A stretch of 33,549 bases of DNA from Akkermansia muciniphila (GTDB taxonomy: Bacteria; Verrucomicrobiota; Verrucomicrobiia; Limisphaerales; UBA9464): positions 1 to 33,549 of the forward strand of contig CAMDGV010000046.1 of NCBI GenBank assembly GCA_945898055.1, written 5' to 3'. Of this stretch, positions 16,944-25,596 are shown piece by piece (position 1 is the stretch's first letter; each line of letters begins with the position of its first letter). The notes beneath the pieces are model-generated. The model made no database searches and was not told where the DNA came from. It saw only the letters and a program-made list of their open reading frames with translations. A program made the translations under genes and the position numbers.

Positions 16944-17753
16944 ATGCCTGCAAACCCTGTCGCCTCATTTGGAAAGCCCCATCGGCAGGGAATTCGTACC
17001 GAGGCCTTCACCCTCATAGAATTACTGGTTGTCATCGCCATTATTGCTATTTTAGCCGGCATGCTTTTACCCGCACTCTCTGCCGCCAAAGAAAAAGGAC
17101 GCCGAGCTAATTGCATCAACAACCTCCACCAACTTGGCCTCGCCAGTCATGTGTACGCTCTCGATAATCGCGACAGTGTCTTCGATGGCATCCGCAACGG
17201 TGGCGACTCCTTTCTGATGAGTATCTCCTCGGTAATGTATCATTCGATCAGCAATACCTATGGCGACAAGGTTTTTGATTGTCCCAATGTCTACCCCATG
17301 TCCCTCCCTGGAATTACCGATAATCCCAACGGACGTTTCCAAACGGGGACAGGATACTATATTGGATACCATTATCACGGCGGTCGTACGATGCCTAAAG
17401 AGGCGGGATGGCAATCGGTAAGCAAACTCACCGATACCTCCACTTTGATTAATACCAATGCACTTGCCGATGGGCAGCAATTGGTTCTTTTCTCCGACCT
17501 AAATAGTTGGGCTGCCAACGGTATTGGGGGCTACAATTGGGTTATAGCTCCGCACGGCCGCGGCGGAGCCGTTCGTCGCAATGGTCGCGTTTATCAATTC
17601 CCTATTGTTCAACCCTCAACTGCCCGCCAAGCGGGATCGGTCGGAGGTAACGTCGGCTATATCGATGGCTCAGTGCTCTGGAAACCGATCGCTCGAATGT
17701 ATGAGAAGTATTGGACTTACACCGGTGATGCTGGCCATCGAGGGGCTTGGTAG
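16944..17753 (+). CDS. Pseudopilin-type exported protein (prepilin N-terminal methylation domain)
   Basis: A 269-residue protein with a short basic leader, then [20 protein letters not shown], the prepilin peptidase site and hydrophobic helix. The residue before the cleaved Phe is Ala here instead of the usual Gly. The C-terminal domain is the DUF1559/verrucomicrobial type, with [20 protein letters not shown] after the helix and [11 protein letters not shown] near the end, the weak equivalent of the DGH motif. Such proteins are processed by a prepilin peptidase and inserted in the inner membrane or a type II secretion pseudopilus; many copies per genome are normal in this phylum. It is convergent with feoB (42 bases apart) and separate from the two minus-strand paralogues at 23-25 kb. 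Confidence 0.88.
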   Translation: MPANPVASFGKPHRQGIRTEAFTLIELLVVIAIIAILAGMLLPALSAAKEKGRRANCINNLHQLGLASHVYALDNRDSVFDGIRNGGDSFLMSISSVMYHSISNTYGDKVFDCPNVYPMSLPGITDNPNGRFQTGTGYYIGYHYHGGRTMPKEAGWQSVSKLTDTSTLINTNALADGQQLVLFSDLNSWAANGIGGYNWVIAPHGRGGAVRRNGRVYQFPIVQPSTARQAGSVGGNVGYIDGSVLWKPIARMYEKYWTYTGDAGHRGAW

Positions 17754-17795
17754 TTACTGAATGAGCCGCCCGATCGGCTTCCTTCGTTGGGTGAT

Positions 17796-20069
17796 TTAAA
17801 ATCCCAGAAAAGTTCCACCTTGGAAGGTGAGAAAGGCGGCCATCCAAGCCAAAGCCGTCATGTATAACGCCTGAAAAAGGGGCCAGCGCCACGATTGAGT
17901 TTCGCGTCGTACAATAGCAATCGTACTCACGCACTGCATCGCAAAGACATAGAAGACCATGATCGTTATTCCAGTGAGCCCTGTGTAGACCACAGTACCA
18001 TCCGATCGACGCTCCCGCTTCAAGGCCTCCGCTAAACTCGCCGTACCTTGGTCCGTCCCTTCGAACTCTCCGACATTATAGACGACCGACAAAGTGCTCA
18101 CAAAGACCTCACGCGCCGCAAATGAGGCCACCAGTCCAATGCCGATTTTCCAGTCAAATCCCAGCGGTCGGATCAACGGCTCAATCCAATGTCCTAATTG
18201 CCCCGCATACGACAGTCTTAGTTGTTCCCCTGCTCTTTCTCGTTCCAATCGGTGGATCTCCCCTTTGGCGAGCGCCCAAGCCAGATTGGTGCTTGGAGCA
18301 GAGCGCAACAGGGCCAGACCGACACCGGTCTCCAACTGTCCCGGGAGAGTTTTTAATACCACCTCAGCCAAGGATTTCCTTAAAGAACCCGCTTCTTGCT
18401 TAGGATAAGTGACCAAGAACCAGAGAAAAATATTAATTCCTAAGATGACCGTACCGGCGCGTCGTAGAAATAATTTAGACCGATCCCACATCTGCCTGAG
18501 AACCACGGTTGGCACCGGGCGTTTATACGGTGGCAATTCGAGAATCAGCAACGGCGGTTCGCCCTTCAACAGAGTTTTCTTGAAAAGCCAAGCCATCCCC
18601 AAGGCTCCCACAATGCCAAGGAGATACATGGCAAGGAGAGTTAATCCCGGGAGACCGTTTCGCTGCGGAATGCAGGCGGCAATCAAGACGGTGTAAACGG
18701 GCAATCGCGCCGAACAACTCATTAAGGGAGCCACCAAAATTGTCGCCAAACGATCCTTAGGTGTCTCAATTGTTCGTGTGGCCATAATCCCAGGAATGGC
18801 ACAAGCAAACGAGGAAAGCATCGGGATGAAACTCTTTCCGTGCAACCCCACCCGACTCATCAAACGATCCATCAGAAAGGCTGCTCGGGCCATATAGCCC
18901 GAATCTTCGAGCAAACTAATAAAGAGAAACAGCAAACAGATCTGGGGCAGAAACACCACCACCGATCCCACTCCAGAAATCACGGCGCGACTCAACAAAT
19001 CGCTTAGATCGCCGGGGGGCATGGCGCTTGATAACGCACTCGACAATCCCTCGACCAAACTTTCCAAGGCACCCATGGGATATTGAGCCAACCAGAAAAT
19101 GGACTGAAACATCAGCGCCATAATCGACACAAAGATCCCTAAACCAAAAAACCGATGGGTCAGCACTTTGTCCAGTCGATCGGACAAAGTCTCCCCAGTG
19201 AAGGAGACTTCCGAAGTGACATGTTGCTGGATAGCAAACACCCGCGCGTAACGTGACTCGATAGCGGCACTTCTCCAATCAACACCAACCATTTCCAAGC
19301 GCGTTCGAGCTTCGGCGACCTGCTTTTTTAATGCCGCCGGATACTGCTCCGGATGACCTGCAAAAACCGTGTCATCGGTCAACAGTTGCAGAGCTTCCGC
19401 CGTGGCCAAACGTTGTCGATGGGGAAACAAGGTTTCCAACTCCCGCTCGATTCCCTGGGCCTCGCGGCCAAATGCCTCGGGTAATTCATTAAACTCTCTT
19501 GGAATCACATGACGAGTGCCCGAGCGCCCCGCTCGATCCAGCAACGCCGTCCTCAGTGCATCCACTCCTTCGCCATCGCTCGCCACCATAGGAAACACCG
19601 GCACACCCAACGCTTTCGATAATCCATCGAAATCAATCTCTTGCCCATTCACTCGAGCCACATCGAGCATATTCAAAACCAAGGCCGTCGGGTGGCCTAA
19701 TTCAATTACCTGAGTGGCATAGTAAAGATTTCTCTGCAGATTAGAGGCATCTGCGACAATTAAAACGAGATCGGGTGAAGCCACCTCAGGCACCCGCTGA
19801 AAGAGGACATCGCGAGCAATCTGCTCATCCGGCGATTGCGGACTCAGAGAATAAGTACCGGGCAAATCCAAAACAGTGACCTGACTCCCCCTTCCCGCTC
19901 CAGAAAGAACGCCTTCCTTCCGTTCGACTGTCACCCCCGCATAATTACCGACCCGCGCCCGCAGACCGGTTAAGGCATTAAACAGTGTGGTTTTGCCGCA
20001 ATTCGGATTGCCGGTTAACACCACCAAGAACGGTAAATTCGAAGTCGTCTTTGGAGAAATACTAGACAT
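17796..20069 (-). CDS. feoB: Ferrous iron transport protein B
   Basis: A 757-residue GTP-dependent Fe(II) permease of the inner membrane. The N-terminal G domain is complete: G1 GNPNCGKTT at 20-28, switch I VGNYAGVTVERKEG, G3 DLPGTYSL at 68-75 and G4 NMLD at 133-136. A helical spacer domain follows. The membrane part carries the Feo core: SYMARAAFLMDRLMSRVGLH, then GKSFIPMLSSFACAIPGIMA and later VASFAAREVFVSTLSVVYN. Length is typical. It is the last gene of a minus-strand feo operon, 84 bases after feoA. All elements look intact. The end is convergent with a pseudopilin gene. Confidence 0.96.
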   Translation of the reverse strand: MSSISPKTTSNLPFLVVLTGNPNCGKTTLFNALTGLRARVGNYAGVTVERKEGVLSGAGRGSQVTVLDLPGTYSLSPQSPDEQIARDVLFQRVPEVASPDLVLIVADASNLQRNLYYATQVIELGHPTALVLNMLDVARVNGQEIDFDGLSKALGVPVFPMVASDGEGVDALRTALLDRAGRSGTRHVIPREFNELPEAFGREAQGIERELETLFPHRQRLATAEALQLLTDDTVFAGHPEQYPAALKKQVAEARTRLEMVGVDWRSAAIESRYARVFAIQQHVTSEVSFTGETLSDRLDKVLTHRFFGLGIFVSIMALMFQSIFWLAQYPMGALESLVEGLSSALSSAMPPGDLSDLLSRAVISGVGSVVVFLPQICLLFLFISLLEDSGYMARAAFLMDRLMSRVGLHGKSFIPMLSSFACAIPGIMATRTIETPKDRLATILVAPLMSCSARLPVYTVLIAACIPQRNGLPGLTLLAMYLLGIVGALGMAWLFKKTLLKGEPPLLILELPPYKRPVPTVVLRQMWDRSKLFLRRAGTVILGINIFLWFLVTYPKQEAGSLRKSLAEVVLKTLPGQLETGVGLALLRSAPSTNLAWALAKGEIHRLERERAGEQLRLSYAGQLGHWIEPLIRPLGFDWKIGIGLVASFAAREVFVSTLSVVYNVGEFEGTDQGTASLAEALKRERRSDGTVVYTGLTGITIMVFYVFAMQCVSTIAIVRRETQSWRWPLFQALYMTALAWMAAFLTFQGGTFLGF

Positions 20070-20153
20070 CAGAAAAGGATTAAATTCCAGATGGAGTCTT
20101 CTCCTTAATCGCGAGCAGTAAACTCCGTCGAAGAAAATGGATAGAAAAGCGAA

Positions 20154-20378
20154 TCACGGCTGCACCCAAATTTGTTCTGCATCTCGTTTACGCAAGGAAA
20201 GATGATACCCACGTAAACGAATCTCTAAAGGATCGCCCAAGGGTGCAAACCTCACAACATCGACCACTGTCCCCGGAAGCATTCCCATTTCCATTAAACG
20301 CACCCGTTGAGCTACCGGAATATCAATGCGCAGGACAGTCGCTTGGGTACCTGGGGCGAGTGAGGAGAGCGGAACCAT
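20154..20378 (-). CDS. feoA: Ferrous iron transport protein A
   Basis: A 74-residue SH3-like cytoplasmic protein that supports FeoB. It reads MVPLSSLAPGTQATVLRIDI, then VRLMEMGMLPGTVVDVVRFA, then GDPLEIRLRGYHLSLRKRDA. The RLMEMGMLPGT turn and the LEIRLRGY strand are diagnostic. It lies between the Cys-rich FeoA paralogue (105 bases upstream) and feoB (84 bases downstream) on the same strand, so all three are likely one transcript. Confidence 0.92.
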   Translation of the reverse strand: MVPLSSLAPGTQATVLRIDIPVAQRVRLMEMGMLPGTVVDVVRFAPLGDPLEIRLRGYHLSLRKRDAEQIWVQP

Positions 20379-20483
20379 AATTCAGCGTAACTCGGGAATA
20401 AAAGAAGCAGGGGAAATCACCTTTTCAAGGTAGACGACACTTACGCCGCTGCTTTTTCAGTTGGGGTCTTCAAAACAGGCGGC

Positions 20484-20789
20484 TTACCGCAGTTGGACGG
20501 GGTGCGGGATCGGGTTGAACGGTGCTACCAGAATGCTCTCGGCTAACTTCCAACTCAGTCCCAAGCGTGAATTACAGACCTGACAAAGGAGGTGGTTCTG
20601 CAAAGTAATCACTCGGATACGCTGTTCTTCGCCAAAACCCATTTCGCGCAAACGCTGATTAACCTCAGGTGAAGCGGTTAAGTGCTTCACGACCACAGTG
20701 GAACCTTCACGCACTTGATTCAACGGACAGACCGCTGGAACCAAGCAGCGGTCAGTTGTACAAGCAGGGATGGAACACGGTTCGATCAA
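20484..20789 (-). CDS. FeoA-domain protein with cysteine-rich N-terminus
   Basis: A 101-residue protein whose C-terminal two-thirds is a FeoA domain: VREGSTVVVKHLTASPEVNQ, RLREMGFGEEQRIRVIT, then VCNSRLGLSWKLAESILV. The N-terminus adds four cysteines, C5, C10, C15 and C21, and C69/C72 form a CxxC at the base of the FeoA turn. Six cysteines in 101 residues suggests a metal or Fe-S site and a sensing or FeoC-like role, which is inference. It is the first gene of the feo operon and the nearest gene to the tandem repeat at 20830-20871. It is not a fragment: it has its own start and a full FeoA domain. Confidence 0.85.
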   Translation of the reverse strand: MIEPCSIPACTTDRCLVPAVCPLNQVREGSTVVVKHLTASPEVNQRLREMGFGEEQRIRVITLQNHLLCQVCNSRLGLSWKLAESILVAPFNPIPHPVQLR

Positions 20790-20829
20790 TTGGTAGGTAA
20801 TTTAGTCAGCAAACCGCATCCGATCAAGA

Positions 20830-20871
20830 CTCTGTACTATCGGACAATTGCTCTGTCTTATCGGAGGATTG
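20830..20871. promoter_or_regulatory. Tandem 21 bp repeat upstream of the feo operon
   Basis: Two head-to-tail 21-base units, 20830-20850 and 20851-20871, share CTCTGT-NNN-ATCGGA-NN-ATTG, with 17 or so of 21 bases identical. They lie 41-82 bases before the feoA-paralogue start, where an operator or promoter would be. Two binding sites for one regulator on the same face of the helix (two turns apart) is a natural reading. The sequence does not match the Fur, DtxR or MntR consensus that I know. Which regulator would bind is unknown. Confidence 0.5.
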
Positions 20872-20924
20872 CCCGTCTTTGGACCACTCCGCTCGGAGGG
20901 AAGAGGCTCGATGCGCCCTTTTCA

Positions 20925-22001
20925 TTACGCGAGACCCAACCCCAATTCGTCGCGACAATAACGCAGACTCTTTTCTAGTTCACTCCGCTGACGGTCTTTA
21001 TTATTACCGTCGTAGGTATCCATCGCAGTTCCCCGTCGGACCACGGAAAGAAAGCGAGCAAACTCAGCGGCCGATTTCTTGGGGAATGCATCCCAAAATC
21101 CCTCTTCGTGATAAGGAAATTCCACGGCAAAGCCGCCGATTGTTTCAATGTTGACCGCCACACCCGGACACAATTGAGCGAACCGTGCAAAATACCGTTT
21201 CTGATCGACACACCCACCGTCACCCACTGCTGTCCATTGCACTTTACACCCTTTGTCCGTCGCCCAGATCCGAGAATCGCGTAAGCTGGTCGTCAAGGTG
21301 TACGGACCCAGCTTCTCCAAACTTTCAAGGGGATCTTCGAGTGTCCAAGCGGAGTTGCCTGAGTCCATATTGACACCGACATATTCGCGTCCTGCCGATT
21401 CAACCAACCAAACCAGTTCATCGGCGGTCATGTCGCCGGCATGATTTTCTACCGACACTTTGACCCCCAGATCCAGAGCCATATGGCGGCAGGCCTTCAG
21501 GACACGCACGGTATCCAAGATGCGTGCCTCAATGCCGCCGGGCGTTTTTCGATCGTCTCTCGAACCTAAAACTACTCTAAAAACTGGGGAACCTGCGGCT
21601 CGCGATAATTTTAATCCCAAAGCCAGATGCTCCTCAGCTGTGCCCCAGTCTTTCTTAAAGGATTTCGAGGTCGGACAAATACTCCAAGACCCCAAAAGAA
21701 GGGCGATGTTTTTGTCGTCAGCGTATTTCTTTAATTCAGAGGCCGCAGTAAGGGTCAAAGCCCCCATACCCGCCAAGTCAGTGATGAAAAGTGTATTGAG
21801 ACGCAGGCCCGCCGCATAGTCCACCAATTCGCGTCCCTTCCAACCCCAAGCACGGACCGCAAAGTTGTCCATACCCAAGGGAATACGTTTCCCTAGAGCA
21901 TCAAGAAGCGGTGCAGCATCGGCCGCTTGGGTTGGAGTGGCGGCCAAAGCCAAACCCGCCGAAGCCAAGGCGGTGGTGGAAAGAAAGTCTCGACGATTCA
22001 T
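20925..22001 (-). CDS. Tat-exported sugar phosphate isomerase/epimerase-like TIM barrel
   Basis: A 358-residue protein with a twin-arginine leader (MNRRDFLSTTALASAGLALA, ending at PTQA), so it is exported folded. The mature part is an AP-endonuclease-2/xylose-isomerase-like TIM barrel with KVSVENHAGDM (metal Glu), VGVNMDSGNSAW (metal Asp) and VNIETIGGF near the end. It runs co-directionally 77 bases after the aldo/keto reductase, and this pairing suggests a sugar-oxidation function. The expected fourth ligand is not certain. The product could be a periplasmic isomerase or a non-catalytic sugar binder; the fold is sure, the activity is not. It ends 135 bases before the feoA-paralogue start. 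Confidence 0.85.
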   Translation of the reverse strand: MNRRDFLSTTALASAGLALAATPTQAADAAPLLDALGKRIPLGMDNFAVRAWGWKGRELVDYAAGLRLNTLFITDLAGMGALTLTAASELKKYADDKNIALLLGSWSICPTSKSFKKDWGTAEEHLALGLKLSRAAGSPVFRVVLGSRDDRKTPGGIEARILDTVRVLKACRHMALDLGVKVSVENHAGDMTADELVWLVESAGREYVGVNMDSGNSAWTLEDPLESLEKLGPYTLTTSLRDSRIWATDKGCKVQWTAVGDGGCVDQKRYFARFAQLCPGVAVNIETIGGFAVEFPYHEEGFWDAFPKKSAAEFARFLSVVRRGTAMDTYDGNNKDRQRSELEKSLRYCRDELGLGLA

Positions 22002-22078
22002 GGTGCCCCCGTTTGTTGCGGAAACCGATCAGAAAGGAAACCTAGAAATTCCGAAGAATGAGATGGGTGTCGCCCGGC

Positions 22079-23011
22079 TTAATTATTTTCGATCAACCCT
22101 TCGACGTGACCTAGGTTGTGAACTGGAGCAAATAGGGCCCTCACTTCCTCCATGAGGCCTGTGTCAATGGGTTCGGAGAGCCATCGAGACCACTTACGGA
22201 TATTGTCTGGGTTCGCACTGCCAGCGATCGTTGTTGCGATATCGCCGTGCGCACATGAAAATTGAAGTGCTAACTTGGCAATATCTTCTCCGTGCGAGGC
22301 ACAGAGCGCGGCAGCCGCACGCGCCGCTGCCTTGACACTTTCGGGCTCTTTCAACCACGCCGGAAGGGGGGCGTGGGTCAAAAGCCTCGCACTAAATGGT
22401 CCCGCATTCATCACACCAATCCCTTGCTCCTTTAACCAAGGAACACTCTCATCAGCAAAGCGGGTGTTCTGAAGTGTGTACTGATTATAGCTGAGCACAC
22501 AGTCCACTGGCACTTGTTCGCAAATGAAGCGGATGATCTTTTGGGGATAGCCACTAAACCCAATATAACGGACCTTTCCAGCGTCAACCGCCTTTCGTAA
22601 AGCAGGCAAGGTCTCCTCCACAATCTGTTGCATCGGCACAAACTCGATATCGTGACACAACACTATATCTAAGTGCCCGACGCCTAATCGGTGCAACGAG
22701 ACATCGACCGATTCGGCCACTCGTCGCGCCGAAAAATCAAAGTGGCTGAGGTCATAACGCCCCAGCTTGGTGCAGAGGAGGTAACTTTCTCTCGGCACTC
22801 CTTTGAGGGCCATTCCGAGCAAAACTTCACTCATTCCGCGTCCGTAAAAGGGGGAGGTATCGATGAAATTTAACCCACAGTCGAGGGCGACTCGGACACT
22901 TCGGAGAGCCTCGTCGAGTGTGACAGAACGAAACTCTTGCCCCAGTGAACTGGCACCAAAGCCAAGAATAGGAAGTTGAAGTCCAGTTCGTCCCAACGGG
23001 CGTGTTTGCAT
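22079..23011 (-). CDS. Aldo/keto reductase, L-galactose/L-fucose dehydrogenase-like
   Basis: A 310-residue NAD(P)-dependent oxidoreductase. The AKR tetrad is complete: Asp51 and Tyr56 (FIDTSPFYGRGMSE), Lys82 (LLCTKLGRY) and His120 (DIVLCHDIE). The N-terminus MQTRPLGRTGLQLPILGFGA and the LPALRKAVDAGKVRYIGFSG block are typical. The YGRGMSEVLLG and VLSYNQYTLQN segments resemble L-galactose and L-fucose dehydrogenases, which oxidise sugars at C1, and this fits a neighbouring sugar isomerase. The NAD binding helix follows at TTIAGSANPDNIRKWSRWL. It is cytoplasmic. It lies between a pseudopilin gene (64 bases upstream) and the Tat-exported isomerase. Sugar specificity is inferred. Confidence 0.88.
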   Translation of the reverse strand: MQTRPLGRTGLQLPILGFGASSLGQEFRSVTLDEALRSVRVALDCGLNFIDTSPFYGRGMSEVLLGMALKGVPRESYLLCTKLGRYDLSHFDFSARRVAESVDVSLHRLGVGHLDIVLCHDIEFVPMQQIVEETLPALRKAVDAGKVRYIGFSGYPQKIIRFICEQVPVDCVLSYNQYTLQNTRFADESVPWLKEQGIGVMNAGPFSARLLTHAPLPAWLKEPESVKAAARAAAALCASHGEDIAKLALQFSCAHGDIATTIAGSANPDNIRKWSRWLSEPIDTGLMEEVRALFAPVHNLGHVEGLIENN

Positions 23012-23075
23012 GGGGCAGTTTGTCCAGTTTCAATGGATCTCGGCAAGTCCGTCCCACTCGAAGTCACTCAGTGCC

Positions 23076-23945
23076 TCACTGGAGTCGAACCGAAGAATGA
23101 TCGGACATATAGCGCATATCTCGATTACCACCCGAGGGCACCACTAGGGTCATGGACTTGAATAAAACAGGTTTAATGGTTCGCGGATCAATCCACTTAT
23201 GAAGTTCGGCGTGGCCGTCTGCGAAGCTCAACGCTCCAGAACTCCCATGGTTACTCGCTGGATAATCGATAATATAAACGGCGGAATCGGCAGCCCGATC
23301 GTTCATTGCCACAGCAAAATCTCCAAAGTTCACACTGTCTGGATGCTCATCGATAAAGACATAAGCTTCCGATGCTCCCATGCGGAGTAGATCACTTCCC
23401 TTACGGAAAACTACGTATTTAACTTGGGTGATAAAACTTAGCCAATCATCCCGCGAGTTCATCGCTTGGCTCATCGATAAACTACGGACCCGTGGTATCC
23501 GACGCCCGCCAATCGTCACCGTACTCCTATCTCCGGGGCAGCGATAAATCCCTGGAGCACCTGTGTACGGTGCAAGTTTAGCATATTTCGGATCACTCAA
23601 ATTGGCTAGATTTGTGTTATGCGGATTCGAAGGACTGTAGTCCAAAATTCCCCTGATCCATCCCGAACCATCGGCGGTCAAATCATTCCAGACCAAATTA
23701 TCGGCGTGATCATCGGCATACAGTTGCCAGCCTAAGGTCAACTGTTTCTGATTACTCAGACACAAAATTCCTTGAGCGCGTGTCTTAGACTTCGCCAACG
23801 CCGGCAAAAGCATTCCAGCCAAAATAGCAATGATGGCGATCACCACCAGTAACTCAATCAGTGTAAAACCAGCCCGACCCAGTCGGATTCTTCGAAGCCT
23901 GAAACTTGACTTCGTCAAAAACGGTAAACGAGGTGATGGGAACAT
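23076..23945 (-). CDS. Pseudopilin-type exported protein (prepilin N-terminal methylation domain)
   Basis: A 289-residue protein with a long basic leader (RLRRIRLGRAG) and the processing site [20 protein letters not shown]. After the helix comes CLSNQKQLTLGWQLYADDHA, then a domain with APGIYRCPGDRS, AYVFIDEHPDSVNFGDF and SFADGHAELHKWIDP, the DGH motif of DUF1559-like verrucomicrobial pseudopilins. The fold past the helix is shared with the genes at 16944 and 24281, but the body is divergent. Function is probably cell-envelope or secretion related. It is the upstream neighbour of the aldo/keto reductase on the same strand and may share its transcript. Confidence 0.88.
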   Translation of the reverse strand: MFPSPRLPFLTKSSFRLRRIRLGRAGFTLIELLVVIAIIAILAGMLLPALAKSKTRAQGILCLSNQKQLTLGWQLYADDHADNLVWNDLTADGSGWIRGILDYSPSNPHNTNLANLSDPKYAKLAPYTGAPGIYRCPGDRSTVTIGGRRIPRVRSLSMSQAMNSRDDWLSFITQVKYVVFRKGSDLLRMGASEAYVFIDEHPDSVNFGDFAVAMNDRAADSAVYIIDYPASNHGSSGALSFADGHAELHKWIDPRTIKPVLFKSMTLVVPSGGNRDMRYMSDHSSVRLQ

Positions 23946-24280
23946 TCGGTGACTCTATCAAGACCCCTTGTTCAGGCAAGCTCTGACCCTGACCAGCTAG
24001 AGAAATCTTCAAGCCGAAAGCAACTTATCATCGTCGTCAGTCCCAAGCACAAAGGCCGCTCGCTTCGGGCTAGCCCTGCGCTGGTCCCTCAGAAAATAAC
24101 GGAAGAAGGAATCAGGAATCCCGTAAGTTCGGCGGATGGCCTTCTCCGGTTCGATCCAGCAACGACTCTCCGAAGCAGAGACGGCGGAATTTGCTCCGCG
24201 ATCAACCGAGGCTCAACCGCATGGGTCTGACCCGGGTCATCTCTCGTCGTCGATTCCTCGTCTGCAGGAAAATAAACTTT
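23946..24280. other. Gene-free stretch between two pseudopilin genes
   Basis: 335 bases with no supportable gene. Short open frames here have no family signature. This is the region where sequence composition shifts from the AT-richer left part to the GC-richer right part. No terminator hairpin with a T-run, promoter or RNA gene was recognised. Confidence 0.4.
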
Positions 24281-25000
24281 TCACCACCACTTCCAATCTC
24301 GACTCGGCTTTGGATCGAAAATCCAAATCTCCATCTGCTTCGGATCCGGGAACTGATAGAACTCCACGTGACCGTCGCCGAAGAGCATGTTGAAGCGGCT
24401 CCTCCCCTTGTAGTTGTGCCAGGTGCTCTTGGCGTCCGTGTTGCCGCGATTCGCGTGCCACGCCCAGTCGCCCTGGAGGATCTTGTGCGACGCGCCCAGC
24501 GAGAGTTCCCCACTCTTGATCGGCAGATTTTCATAGCTGCCGCGCGCGGCCGCGATGTCGCCAACGACATGGCGGGTGCGGAAGGAATCGTGCTGAAACT
24601 GCGGCAGGTAGCTCGTGCCGTAGCTGAGGTAGCAGTTCTTAATGTTCGCGCCATTTAGCAAGTCCCCCTTGTCATTCGGACAGCGAAAAATTTCGTAAGA
24701 CTGCGTGTATTTGTTCAATGGTCGATTCGTGGCCGCAACGAATGCGCTGTAGGTGCCATTTGTACCGCCCGAACCGTTCCAGTCCGGTATTTGCGGAAAT
24801 GACCCGTTGCTGTCGTCGGCATACATCAGAAAAGCGAGGCCGATCTGTTTTTCATTGCTGGCGCATTTGATCTGGGTCGCCTTGTGTTTCGCCCGACCGA
24901 GCGCGGGCAACAGCATGCCAGCGAGAATGGCGATGATGGCGATCACGACGAGGAGTTCAATCAACGTGAAACCCTGCCTTTGAAATGTAATACGAGTTTT
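24281..25000 (-). CDS. Pseudopilin-type exported protein (prepilin N-terminal methylation domain)
   Basis: A 239-residue protein starting [10 protein letters not shown], then the processing site [20 protein letters not shown]. The frame opens 15 codons earlier at 25045, but the leader from 25000 is the more typical length. After the helix it has [30 protein letters not shown] and a C-terminal [16 protein letters not shown], the standard DGH motif. It ends in TGA, showing that TGA is a normal stop in this genome. Codon use is visibly GC-richer than in the two other pseudopilins of the window, suggesting a different history. Confidence 0.88.
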   Translation of the reverse strand, partial: KTRITFQRQGFTLIELLVVIAIIAILAGMLLPALGRAKHKATQIKCASNEKQIGLAFLMYADDSNGSFPQIPDWNGSGGTNGTYSAFVAATNRPLNKYTQSYEIFRCPNDKGDLLNGANIKNCYLSYGTSYLPQFQHDSFRTRHVVGDIAAARGSYENLPIKSGELSLGASHKILQGDWAWHANRGNTDAKSTWHNYKGRSRFNMLFGDGHVEFYQFPDPKQMEIWIFDPKPSRDWKWW

Positions 25001-25308
25001 CATCGAATGAGAATGGAGTGTGGTTGCCTGCTTGAATGCCACCAAGGGTCTGCGCGGTCGAGTTGAATTGATAGGAATCCGCTTTCACCCTCCGCGACAT
25101 AGGAAAGTTGGTTTTACCGATGACGGTTTCGATGATTCCCGAAACGAAGCCAGATTCGATAGGTCAAGGATCTCAGGGCGCTGTGACCTGACCTCCTTGG
25201 CTGGACTGGCATCATGGAGGATCTCCAATCTGCAGTTTTAGTAATCTTTGGGATTTATCTTTTTTACCCGTTTAATTAGTTATATTTATCGATAAAGAAA
25301 CGCATTTT
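25001..25308. other. Gene-free stretch with a 12 bp palindrome
   Basis: No gene is supported. The right end becomes AT-rich and holds the perfect palindrome TTTATCGATAAA at 25285-25296, directly past the stop of the recombinase relic. It could be a protein-binding site, a weak hairpin or part of a former attachment site; nothing decides between these. Confidence 0.4.
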
Positions 25309-25596
25309 TTAAATTTGAAGCCGTTTTAACGCTTCGGCCGATTGACGGTTCTCAATGTGAGTGTAACCGGTGTGGCTCTTGAGGTCGGCGTGTCCCCCGA
25401 GCTGCCTTCGGAGCTCGGACGGGCTCTCTGCGGCCGCCAGCACGTCGACCCGACGACAGCTGGGTGGGCAACTATCTTTGCCCAATTTTTCGATTCGCTG
25501 AAGGGCCGACCGCGCTAGACCTCGAATTTTTGGTGGCTTCATTTTGTTTCTTTCGGCTGCGTCCGGTCCAACAATTGGATCACGGAGGTCGAACAA
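25309..25596 (-). pseudogene. Tyrosine recombinase (phage integrase) C-terminal relic
   Basis: The end of this minus-strand frame reads LRRQLGGHADLKSHTGYTHI, then ENRQSAEALKRLQI. That resembles the terminal part of tyrosine recombinases, where an LGHxxLKTT block precedes the nucleophile Tyr in YTHIE. The upstream 60 residues do not show the Arg-box or the HxxR motif, so only the last 40 residues or so are recognisable. If real, it is a fossil of an integrated element. It lies at the left edge of an AT-rich, gene-poor stretch. A chance match is possible because only one motif is present. Confidence 0.45.
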
